A program made the translations under genes and the position numbers. From Desulfobacteraceae bacterium (GTDB lineage Bacteria > Desulfobacterota > DSM-4660 > Desulfatiglandales > Desulfatiglandaceae): a DNA stretch of 5,668 nt. Within the stretch, counting starts at the first letter, position 1; each line of letters begins with the position of its first letter. Below, piece by piece: positions 1-5,265 of the stretch. The notes beneath the pieces were generated by a model. It was not told where the DNA came from and searched no databases. It was given only the letters and a program-made list of their open reading frames with translations. Location: contig DAOVUP010000124.1 of assembly GCA_030632525.1 (NCBI GenBank), positions 1-5,668 on the forward strand. The letters run 5' to 3'.

Positions 1-1047
1 TATGGAGGCCATTTTATTGGAGTATTCCACCTCGTGCAGGGTCATGATCAGCTCCTGATCGGCCACATATATCCTGTTCACGAGATAGGTGGTCCCCCCA
101 AAAATGACCAACAGAATAAATGTGATACTGATGAGGAGGAACCCGATGAGCTCCTTGCGGGTATTGTCCCAGGGTTTCATGAGCTCTGTTTTTTGCTTGA
201 CTACCATCAGGATGAAAGGGGTGTCTGGGATGTATTTGTATCCGAAAATGAGCGGGACACCATCGGCTGTTTCCCATTCAAATACCCGGGTTTTGGGGGC
301 GTACTCCGGTATGGGCAAAGAGATCTTCTGAAAGACCTTCCCATGAAAGCGAGACGGAGTCTGAAGAATGCCTTGGTGGTTGATGACGAAGGCGTCCCCT
401 TCACCCGCCATCTCAAGGCGGGAGAGCATGTCGTTGAACTTTTTAGTATCCAGGGTGGCCCTGAGCACAGAACAGGTACCGCTTTCTGAGGCGTACTTGA
501 TCGCGATGACTAAATGAGGGATATGTCGGTAGCCTAAAAACACATTGCTGATATACTTCCCTTGTGCCATCACCTGTTCATACCACTCCTGATCACTGTA
601 ATCCTTGCCCGTGAGGCTATAAGGACCCACATAGGCCCTTTGAATGCCGAGAGGATCAATCAATCCAAGATCCACAAATCCGCCAAAGCTGTTCTTAAGA
701 TTCGCGAGTATTCCGCTCAGCCTACCGGGATTTGCGCACTTTTCAAAGCTGTTGTCATGAACAATAAAATCCAGCGCGGATCTGCGTTCCTCCAAAAAGT
801 AGAAGATGGTCCTGCTGGTATTGGAGACCAGCCGAGAGGTGCGAAGAAGGATCTCGGATTCAAGGTCATGCTGCGTTGCCCTGTAATCGATCAGGGCCAG
901 GAAGATCAGGGGGAAAAGGGCAATCGCAGACGTTAGGAAAATCACGCCATACCAGAGGCGGCGAAATTGGCACGAGGCCCTATAAGGCACCGACGCCATG
1001 TTTCGATGATCCCAGAATTTCGGTTTGAATGCCTTCAGTAAAGCCAT
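1..1047 (-). CDS. Cache-domain membrane sensor histidine kinase, N-terminal part (truncated by window edge)
   Basis: An open frame runs from ATG at 1047 through position 1 without a stop, giving the first 349 residues. Residues about 32-53 form a first membrane helix and 300-322 a second. The roughly 245 residues between them would be periplasmic. That segment has the look of a dCache sensor domain: a D-x-x-G element near 131-134, DYSDQEWY at 149-156, then YISNVFLG and a P-x-L-V-I-A-I strand at 177-183. After helix 2 a linker leads to EYSNKMASI at the very end, which in this kinase family comes directly before the G-R-L-A-A-G-V-A-H-E-I-N-N-P phosphorylation box, so the catalytic half should lie just outside. 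The start is only 3 bases after the stop of the preceding gene, implying translational coupling. No strong ribosome binding site is seen, and Met17 (ATG at 999) is an alternative start. The ligand cannot be read from the sequence. As family knowledge, Cache domains bind small molecules; as inference, the neighbouring exporter suggests an anion or sulfur compound. Confidence 0.9.
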   Translation of the reverse strand, partial: MALLKAFKPKFWDHRNMASVPYRASCQFRRLWYGVIFLTSAIALFPLIFLALIDYRATQHDLESEILLRTSRLVSNTSRTIFYFLEERRSALDFIVHDNSFEKCANPGRLSGILANLKNSFGGFVDLGLIDPLGIQRAYVGPYSLTGKDYSDQEWYEQVMAQGKYISNVFLGYRHIPHLVIAIKYASESGTCSVLRATLDTKKFNDMLSRLEMAGEGDAFVINHQGILQTPSRFHGKVFQKISLPIPEYAPKTRVFEWETADGVPLIFGYKYIPDTPFILMVVKQKTELMKPWDNTRKELIGFLLISITFILLVIFGGTTYLVNRIYVADQELIMTLHEVEYSNKMASI

Positions 1048-1050
1048 TTT

Positions 1051-1758
1051 CTATACTTCAGTATGGGCTGGAGCCTGTGCGTCCGGCAGAAATAGGGACA
1101 TTCGTTTTATAGGATATTCATTCGTTTCGGATTCCCAACGGCCCCCCAGTTCTTCAATGAGACCCTGGGCTATGGGCCAAAAGGGGTCGGTTGCGTCTCG
1201 TTCCGAGGAGTATCCTTCCTTTAAATGACCTTGACCCTCCACATCAATCATCAACCCCCCTTCCTCATCCCTGGCTCTAACGATTAGCTTCCCGCCTTCC
1301 CCCATCCTCGTCACCATCCAATTGATTATTTTTGAAACCAGAAAATGGATGCTTACAGGGTTATTGCGGGGTTCGGGTAGATTTTCATCCAGTTCCAATT
1401 TGATGGAAACATCATGCAAATGCGCCAGCCGAGTCGAGAAAAGCACTGCCTCCTCGATTATCTCTCCAAAATCAGAAACCGATGGAGATGAGCCCATCCG
1501 TTGCGAGAACCGATTGAGGATTTGTATTTTCCTGCCAAGAAGATCTATATGTCTATCAATACTTGACAAGACTTCAGCGAACTTATTCCCGTCCTCCCCA
1601 ATTTCCTGCTTCGTCCTGTCAAAAAGACCGGCCAGCCGGCAGGCCGACGCCTGAAGATTCTTTAAGTGTACCGCTACTTTTTCCATCAGGTCAGCCAGTA
1701 CTTTGCCAACAATCACCGAATGCCCGTGGCGCAGCATCTTATTCTCGTCCCGCTCCAT
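1051..1758 (-). CDS. Degenerate histidine-kinase-like protein (DHp plus ATPase-like fold, probable pseudokinase)
   Basis: A 235-residue soluble protein with the layout of a kinase core and no sensor domain. Residues about 18-88 form a DHp-like helical hairpin. Its first helix (AVHLKNLQASACRLAGLF, 29-46) aligns without gaps to the H-box helix of the 138-aa protein encoded at 2438-2854, but the phosphoacceptor His position is Val30 and a His sits one residue later (His31). Residues about 94-225 follow the HATPase_c order: a D-x-x-E-I-I-E-E-A helix, then N-P-x-x-x-x-F-L-V-S-K-I-I-N-W-M, where the Asn usually found before Ala in the N-box is Trp147. Next comes V-E-G-Q-G-H-L (173-179) in place of D-x-G-x-G, and finally G-L-I-E-E-L-G-G near 199-206 ending in a S-L-F-L-P strand. 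ATP binding therefore looks impaired, and a scaffold or regulatory role is inferred. It follows the response regulator by 97 bases and its stop nearly touches the next kinase gene. A stop at 1792-1794 limits upstream extension of the start. Confidence 0.82.
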   Translation of the reverse strand: MERDENKMLRHGHSVIVGKVLADLMEKVAVHLKNLQASACRLAGLFDRTKQEIGEDGNKFAEVLSSIDRHIDLLGRKIQILNRFSQRMGSSPSVSDFGEIIEEAVLFSTRLAHLHDVSIKLELDENLPEPRNNPVSIHFLVSKIINWMVTRMGEGGKLIVRARDEEGGLMIDVEGQGHLKEGYSSERDATDPFWPIAQGLIEELGGRWESETNEYPIKRMSLFLPDAQAPAHTEV

Positions 1759-1773
1759 GATGGTATATTTTCC

Positions 1774-1791
1774 GGGGGAATGGCTTCCCCC
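1774..1791 (-). promoter_or_regulatory. GC-rich hairpin in the leader of the kinase-like gene
   Basis: A perfect 7-bp stem, GGGGGAA / TTCCCCC, with a 4-base loop lies 15 bases upstream of the ATG at 1758, inside the 97-base gap after the response regulator stop. It is followed on the coding strand by GGAAAA rather than a T run, so it is not a typical intrinsic terminator. It could tune translation or stabilise the mRNA end after processing. The function is inferred only. Confidence 0.4.
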
Positions 1792-1855
1792 TTAATACGG
1801 ATTTATCACCACCGCCCAAGATCTTCAGGCGCCTGCAACCAAACCCAGGCCGGCG

Positions 1856-2344
1856 CTATTTTTTGTCTTCAAATAATTCGCCGGTGGTCTTGAACGGTTC
1901 TGAATCTTTAATAATTTCCCTGGCTGTATCGAACTCTCCTGCCTCTGCAAAAGCAGCAGCGGCCATGGTTTTTTCAACCTTGTAGCGGTAGGCGCCCCGA
2001 ATGCGATCGGCAAGCGTTTCCACGTCCACAGGCTTATTGATGAAATCGAAGGCCTTCAGTTTTTTTGCGTCATCCTCCCGTTCCTGGGTGCCGAATGCGG
2101 TTAAAATAACCACTTGGATGTTGGGATTGGTCTTGCTGAGCTGGCGAAGCACATCCATCCCATGCACTTTAGGCATCTCCAGGTCCAGGACAATGACGTC
2201 TGGCTCCCGTTCTGCAACGTAATCCAGTGCCTGTTGGCCGTCATAGACTACATCTGTCTTGATGTTACGCATGCCTAGTCGATTAGAAAGCGTATTTACA
2301 AATTCTATCTCATCGTCAACCAGTAGCACCTTCATTCTCTTCAT
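1856..2344 (-). CDS. Response regulator, single receiver domain with short helical tail
   Basis: A 162-residue CheY-like protein. The receiver spans about 4-120 with all catalytic residues present: acidic pair Asp10-Asp11, phosphoacceptor Asp54 in V-I-V-L-D-L-E-M-P, Thr82 in I-L-T-A-F-G, and Lys104 in F-I-N-K-P. There is no DNA-binding or enzymatic output domain. A tail (about 123-162) contains an Ala-rich helix followed by AEAGEFDTAREIIKD and a charged end, and may be a docking helix. It should therefore act by phosphorelay or protein contact and not by direct promoter binding. The start at 2344 is preceded by a very G-rich stretch containing GGGAGGGG. ATG at 2335 (Met4) is a close alternative. 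It lies between two kinase-fragment genes on the same strand, 93 bases after the DHp-only gene, so it is a likely phosphoacceptor for the cluster. Confidence 0.93.
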   Translation of the reverse strand: MKRMKVLLVDDEIEFVNTLSNRLGMRNIKTDVVYDGQQALDYVAEREPDVIVLDLEMPKVHGMDVLRQLSKTNPNIQVVILTAFGTQEREDDAKKLKAFDFINKPVDVETLADRIRGAYRYKVEKTMAAAAFAEAGEFDTAREIIKDSEPFKTTGELFEDKK

Positions 2345-2437
2345 GCCCCTCCCCCCCTCATCTTTTATTGATACGCTCCACTAACCGCAAGGCCTGTCAT
2401 TTACTGGTTACTGCGGCAAGGGGATTATTATTTCGCC

Positions 2438-2854
2438 CTATTTTGTTATGACTTTCCGCATCTCCTTTAATGCTAATGCCTCGTTTCCCGTGAAGAGTGA
2501 CGGGTTTTTTTCCAAACGGTAGCCAAGGTTACCGATATCTTGAATAAGCATCGAACCCTGAACAACCTCCTCTTGAATCGCATTCAGCTCCTCAAAAAAA
2601 GAATCAATATTTAGGGGTGGGCCCTGACCACGTTTGAAAAGTCTTCTGGCCCAGCCAGAATGTTTCTTCCGTTTCAGCTTGAGCAGATCCCCCATCAGCC
2701 CCGCAGACTCATTAATAGTGGCCAAGTGATTCTTGAGATCGTGCGCAAGGTGGGCCAAACTCCGACCAAGAAATTCCAAATGCGCCTCACTCAAAGTGGT
2801 GGCCCCGCTCCCGACAACTCCATTCTGATGAGATCGCTGCTCCTCTTCGGTCAT
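2438..2854 (-). CDS. Stand-alone DHp (HisKA-like) phosphoacceptor protein without ATPase domain
   Basis: A 138-residue soluble protein and probable first gene of the minus-strand signalling operon. Residues about 22-60 form a helix with a good H-box, L-A-H-D-L-K-N-H-L-A-T-I, in which His38 is the expected phosphorylation site. After a basic linker (about 61-78, rich in Lys and Arg), a second helix (about 84-115) has the pattern of the second DHp helix. No N-box, G-box or other HATPase_c element follows before the stop, so the protein cannot phosphorylate itself. As family knowledge, such modules dimerise and can serve as phosphotransfer proteins. As inference, it relays phosphate between the full kinase encoded at 1-1047 and the response regulator, or pairs with the kinase-like protein encoded at 1051-1758. 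A GAGGG about 10 bases before the ATG is a plausible ribosome binding site. It could also be the residue of an older complete kinase. Confidence 0.8.
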   Translation of the reverse strand: MTEEEQRSHQNGVVGSGATTLSEAHLEFLGRSLAHLAHDLKNHLATINESAGLMGDLLKLKRKKHSGWARRLFKRGQGPPLNIDSFFEELNAIQEEVVQGSMLIQDIGNLGYRLEKNPSLFTGNEALALKEMRKVITK

Positions 2855-2995
2855 CGAACTCTATCCCTCTGGTAAATAACAGAAACCTTGTGGATGCAGG
2901 CTGTAAGACTCTCTCATGGAACACTATCAATATCCATTTTTACAAGGTGCAGACATGCCACAACCTGACTCCGCGTATCTTTTTCGGCAGGGGTT

Positions 2996-3025
2996 TTGTC
3001 CTTGACAAATTAGATAATCTATAAT
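2996..3025 (+). promoter_or_regulatory. Sigma-70-like promoter for the exporter operon
   Basis: A perfect TATAAT lies at 3020-3025 with TTGTCC at 2996-3001, 18 bases upstream, as a four-of-six -35 box. A perfect TTGACA at 3002-3007 is only 12 bases from the TATAAT, so it is not correctly spaced for it. The predicted leader to the ATG at 3099 would be about 65-70 bases. The call rests on motifs only. Confidence 0.45.
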
Positions 3026-3051
3026 ACCAAACTCCAGTTATCTAAGTCAAG
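3001..3051. repeat. Imperfect inverted repeat enclosing the divergent promoters (candidate operator)
   Basis: The left arm is CTTGAC (3001-3006), three extra bases, then TTAGATAA (3010-3017). The right arm TTATCTAAGTCAAG (3038-3051) is its exact reverse complement once the three bases are skipped, giving 14 matched pairs around a 20-base centre that contains TATAAT. The dyad covers both promoter candidates, as expected of an operator controlling divergent operons. The regulator is unknown, since no DNA-binding protein is encoded in the window. Confidence 0.5.
3021..3050 (-). promoter_or_regulatory. Sigma-70-like promoter for the two-component operon
   Basis: On the minus strand TTGACT (3050-3045) and TATTAT (3026-3021) are separated by 18 bases, giving a plausible promoter reading toward the DHp-only gene at 2854. 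The leader would be about 160 bases. It overlaps the plus-strand TATAAT almost completely, so the two promoters would compete. Confidence 0.45.
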
Positions 3052-3084
3052 CACGCTCTGCTGCGGCAAAAAACAATCTGCGAG

Positions 3085-3090
3085 AAAGGA
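3085..3090 (+). promoter_or_regulatory. Ribosome binding site of the TauE/SafE gene
   Basis: AAAGGA ends 8 bases before the ATG at 3099 and supports that start. Confidence 0.6.
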
Positions 3091-3098
3091 TTTTTCTG

Positions 3099-4058
3099 AT
3101 GCTGAAAAAATGGAAAGGTGCCTTGTTTGCGAAGTTGATTATGCTATTATTCCTGTTAGGAAGCAGCCCTGTGATGGCTGCCGCAGAAGAAGCCGTAGTC
3201 TCCCGCTCCCAAGGCCATCCATGGTGGTTCTGGCCCCTGGTCCTGTTGGTGGTCACTTTTGTGATGGGCGTGTTTGCCGTCCTCGGCGGAGTGGGCGGCG
3301 GTGTCCTTTTTGTCCCGATAATCAGTGGATTTTTCCCGTTTCATCTGGACTTTGTCAGGGGTGCGGGTCTCCTCGTAGCACTGTGCGGTGCGCTGGCAGC
3401 GGGACCGGGGCTTCTCAAAATGAATTTGGCAAGTCTCAGGCTTGCCATACCCGTAGCCCTCATCGCCTCATCCTGCGCCATCATCGGCGCCATGATCGGT
3501 CTGGCTCTTCCCACCAACATTGTACAGATATCTCTCGGAGCGACTATTATAGGGATCTGCCTACTCATGCTCAGCGCCAAGAAGTCCACTCTGCCGGACG
3601 TACCAAAAGCGGACCGGGTCTCTTCAGCGCTCAGGATATATGGTGTTTACCGGGAGAGGAGTACTGGCCAGGTTATTGATTGGAAGGTACACCGAACCCC
3701 CCTCGGGTTGTGCCTTTTTATTATTATCGGCGTCATGGCCGGCATGTTCGGGCTCGGGGCCGGCTGGGCGAATGTGCCAGTCCTCAACCTTTTGATGGGT
3801 GCCCCCTTGAAGATCAGCGTGGCCACGAGCAAATTTCTCCTTTCCATTACCGATACCTCTGCTGCGTGGATATATATGCACCAGGGGTGCGTAATCCCCA
3901 TGATGGTGGTCCCATCCCTGGTAGGTATCATGTTGGGCTCCTTTGTGGGTGTCCGGCTTCTGGCCGTGGCAAAACCCACCATCATAAGATGGATGGTGAT
4001 TATAATATTGGCCTTTGCCGGTGGCAAGGCACTTCTGAAGGGATTGGGTATTGGCTGA
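3099..4058 (+). CDS. TauE/SafE-family membrane anion exporter
   Basis: A 319-residue multi-spanning inner-membrane protein. An N-terminal hydrophobic helix ending in V-M-A-A-A (about 8-29) looks like a signal or extra membrane segment. The TauE/SafE core shows the family's two-fold internal repeat: G-x-x-x-x-x-G-x-x-G-x-G-x-x-x-x-P occurs at 57-73 and again at 211-227. Helices fill the rest, with a long hydrophilic loop at about 160-202 between the halves. At 319 residues it is longer than many family members (about 250), because of the N-terminal extension and the central loop. As family knowledge, members export sulfite, sulfoacetate or other anions, but the substrate is not predictable from sequence alone. 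It is co-directional with the small membrane protein 57 bases downstream and divergent from the signalling operon, so control by that system is a reasonable inference. Confidence 0.9.
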   Translation: MLKKWKGALFAKLIMLLFLLGSSPVMAAAEEAVVSRSQGHPWWFWPLVLLVVTFVMGVFAVLGGVGGGVLFVPIISGFFPFHLDFVRGAGLLVALCGALAAGPGLLKMNLASLRLAIPVALIASSCAIIGAMIGLALPTNIVQISLGATIIGICLLMLSAKKSTLPDVPKADRVSSALRIYGVYRERSTGQVIDWKVHRTPLGLCLFIIIGVMAGMFGLGAGWANVPVLNLLMGAPLKISVATSKFLLSITDTSAAWIYMHQGCVIPMMVVPSLVGIMLGSFVGVRLLAVAKPTIIRWMVIIILAFAGGKALLKGLGIG

Positions 4059-4105
4059 TTTGGAAAGTCCTGTTACAACAAAAACAACTACAATGAGGTC
4101 TGATC

Positions 4106-4112
4106 AGGAGGG
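4106..4112 (+). promoter_or_regulatory. Strong ribosome binding site deciding the start of the small membrane protein
   Basis: AGGAGGG lies 3 bases before the first ATG (4116) and 6 bases before the second, adjacent ATG (4119). The spacing favours initiation at 4119, one residue shorter than the longest frame. Confidence 0.6.
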
Positions 4113-4115
4113 AAA

Positions 4116-4544
4116 ATGATGACGGATAAACCGAAGCCCACAGTTGAGGCAGGACCCGAACAGTTACGGTACGCATCAATTCTCGAAAAGGGGATGTATA
4201 TCGGTCTCTCGATCCTTTTCATCACGTTCGCTATTTACGCTCTCCGTATATTGGACCCCTATATCCCACATGAAAATGTCTCTAATTACTGGGCTATGAA
4301 CGTCCATGACTATCTTGAACATGCCAACATCAAGCCAGGGTGGGCCTGGCTCGCGATGCTTGGCTATGGGGACTTTATGAATTTCATCGGGATTAGCATC
4401 CTAGCAGGCACCACTATGATATGCTATCTGGCGATTATCCCAATCCTCTTGAAAAGCAAGGATAAAATCTATGCGGTTCTGGCAGCTTTGGAGGTTATTA
4501 TCCTCGGCCTGGCAGCCAGCGGGATACTCACTGTAGGCCATTAA
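4116..4544 (+). CDS. Small three-helix membrane protein, DUF1634-like partner of the exporter
   Basis: A 142-residue protein (141 if the better-spaced ATG at 4119 is used). A short hydrophilic N-terminus leads to a first membrane helix at about 26-46. A hydrophilic segment rich in aromatic and His residues (47-84) follows, then helices at about 87-112 and 118-138. The middle and C-terminal pattern, with a helix ending in L-L-K-S-K-D-K-I-Y and then a final helix, resembles DUF1634, a family often encoded next to TauE/SafE exporters. That assignment is from memory of the pattern and was not searched. The gene lies 57 bases after the exporter with a strong ribosome binding site, so the two are probably co-transcribed and this may be an accessory subunit. 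No clear T-rich terminator follows. Confidence 0.85.
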   Translation: MMTDKPKPTVEAGPEQLRYASILEKGMYIGLSILFITFAIYALRILDPYIPHENVSNYWAMNVHDYLEHANIKPGWAWLAMLGYGDFMNFIGISILAGTTMICYLAIIPILLKSKDKIYAVLAALEVIILGLAASGILTVGH

Positions 4545-4661
4545 GATACCCAACCAGTAAGAAAAAATTTGTTAACGTTCATAGGGTCAGGGTTGCCTTT
4601 TTATCGAGAAACCCCGAGTGCCCACAGTTAGATTAATGAATGGGCGCTAGTTAGTCTAAAT

Positions 4662-4677
4662 CGTCAGCTCTGTGACG
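4662..4677. terminator. Weak hairpin between the converging genes
   Basis: CGTCA / TGACG forms a 5-bp stem with a 6-base loop in the 168-base region between the end of the small membrane protein gene (4544) and the end of the minus-strand selenoprotein gene (4713). On the minus strand it is followed by ATTTAG, so it could be a poor terminator. A second short stem, GCCCA/TGGGC, lies at about 4620-4645. Neither is convincing, and nothing else is recognised in this region. Confidence 0.2.
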
Positions 4678-4712
4678 GGAGGAGACCACACCTGGCGGTC
4701 AAAAGGATTGCC

Positions 4713-4865
4713 CTACCGTTTCTGCTGGATGTCGGTTATTGTTTTCTGTGTGTTGTCTACCTGACAACTGTTTCTAAGTCATGTGGAAATTCCGAATTTG
4801 GGTAGGATGTATGCCTGCAAGACAACCCACCCCACTATAATCAGGACAAATATCCATATACCCAT
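4713..4865 (-). CDS. Small membrane-anchored selenoprotein (TGA read as selenocysteine)
   Basis: ATG at 4865 is preceded by AAGGTG with a 5-base spacer, a good ribosome binding site. The frame encodes a hydrophobic helix (about residues 3-21) and then L-P-K-F-G-I-S-T. It meets TGA at 4781-4779, and continues L-R-N-S-C-Q-V-D-N and a polar, Lys/Gln-rich tail to TAG at 4715-4713. Read through, the product is 50 residues with Sec29 and Cys34, one membrane helix and a hydrophilic C-terminal tail. The readthrough call rests on the hairpin at 4752-4768, which starts 10 bases after the TGA and has a bacterial SECIS-like loop. The gene follows the FmdB-type gene by 90 bases on the same strand. A Sec/Cys pair just outside a membrane anchor suggests a redox or metal/sulfur-binding role, which is inference only. 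The alternative is a 28-residue membrane peptide ending at TGA. I do not recognise a named family. Confidence 0.7.
4752..4768 (-). promoter_or_regulatory. Bacterial SECIS-like hairpin
   Basis: On the minus strand GTTGTC, AGGTA and GACAAC form a perfect 6-bp stem with a 5-base loop. Sixteen bases separate the TGA (4781-4779) from the loop. As known for E. coli fdhF, the SECIS has an AGGUCU loop on a GGUUGC stem, about 17 bases after its UGA. Stem, loop G and U, and spacing all match this pattern closely. Confidence 0.7.
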
Positions 4866-4921
4866 ACCACCACCTTTTTTACGAGTTTCAGTCTGTTCCA
4901 GTGCACAGCTCCTTCCAGTTA

Positions 4922-4952
4922 TGATCAATACAGCGCACGGCTGTATAGATCA
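4922..4952 (-). repeat. Long hairpin just after the FmdB-type gene
   Basis: Arms at 4922-4934 and 4940-4952 pair over 13 positions with one mismatch around a 5-base loop. The stem begins 3 bases after the stop codon at 4956. There is no T run after it on either strand, so it may act as an mRNA-stabilising or partial-termination element between the zinc-ribbon gene and the selenoprotein gene. Confidence 0.5.
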
Positions 4953-4955
4953 GCC

Positions 4956-5180
4956 TCACGAAAAACCGCAGTCTGATGCTGATGCGCACGATGCCGGATT
5001 CGGGTTGTTTCCCATATCCGGACATGAACTGGAAGTAATAGATGAAAATGTGGATAAAAGCTTTTCGCTTTCTTCACTGCTGCAGGAAGGGCAGGGGCCT
5101 TTATCTTCTCCGGTGCTCCGAAAGCAGAGGGATTCAAAGGTGTTTCCACACTTCTTGCATTTGAATTCATAAATAGGCAT
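4956..5180 (-). CDS. FmdB-family zinc-ribbon protein
   Basis: The 74-residue product begins M-P-I-Y-E-F-K-C-K-K-C-G-x-x-F, the hallmark start of FmdB-type regulatory or zinc-ribbon proteins. Cys8/Cys11 and Cys30/Cys33 (C-P-S-C) form the two zinc knuckles. The C-terminal third is a low-complexity Ser/Cys tail with Cys53, Cys65 and Cys71, ending C-G-F-S. ATG at 5180 is preferred over the longer in-frame start at 5240 because the family always starts at MPIYE and AGGAGA sits 5 bases upstream (about 5190-5185). As family knowledge, FmdB was named from a putative regulator in a formamidase/amidase operon, and its biochemical role is poorly defined. A TATAAC at 5213-5208 could be a -10 box, but the nearest TTGAAA is 21 bases away. 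It is upstream of, and possibly co-transcribed with, the small selenoprotein gene. Confidence 0.92.
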   Translation of the reverse strand: MPIYEFKCKKCGNTFESLCFRSTGEDKGPCPSCSSEESEKLLSTFSSITSSSCPDMGNNPNPASCASASDCGFS

Positions 5181-5265
5181 TTGTTCTCCTTTAGACCGGT
5201 TATTTATGTTATAGAACCATAAAAAGAGAGAAGGTTTCAAACTTTGTTAAAAATATGTGTATCCC

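Noticed and set aside
34..489. Plus-strand 151-codon open frame
   Set aside because: Antisense shadow of the Cache sensor kinase, whose reading frame gives clear membrane helices and a sensor domain.
562..936. Plus-strand 124-codon open frame
   Set aside because: Antisense to the sensor kinase; no recognisable family or start signal.
2916..3005. Plus-strand 29-codon frame in the divergent intergenic region, ending at a TGA followed by only a few codons to TAA
   Set aside because: No ribosome binding site before the ATG, no hydrophobic or domain pattern, and no SECIS-like hairpin after the TGA; it also overlaps the promoter region.
4560..4620. Intrinsic terminator after the small membrane protein, suggested by the T-rich stretches
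   Set aside because: No stable stem precedes the T runs; a 13-codon minus-strand frame here also lacks a ribosome binding site.
4956..4958. TGA at the end of the FmdB-type gene as a second selenocysteine codon, since a hairpin follows at 4922-4952
   Set aside because: Readthrough would hit another TGA after one codon, and the hairpin starts too close to the stop and lacks an fdhF-like loop.
4783..5172. Plus-strand 129-codon open frame across the FmdB-type gene and the start of the selenoprotein gene
   Set aside because: The minus strand carries a clear FmdB family protein and a small gene with its own ribosome binding site; the plus-strand translation looks random.
5181..5240. Longer N-terminus for the FmdB-type protein from ATG at 5240
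   Set aside because: The family starts at MPIYE, and the ATG at 5180 has a well-spaced AGGAGA; the extra residues look like untranslated leader.
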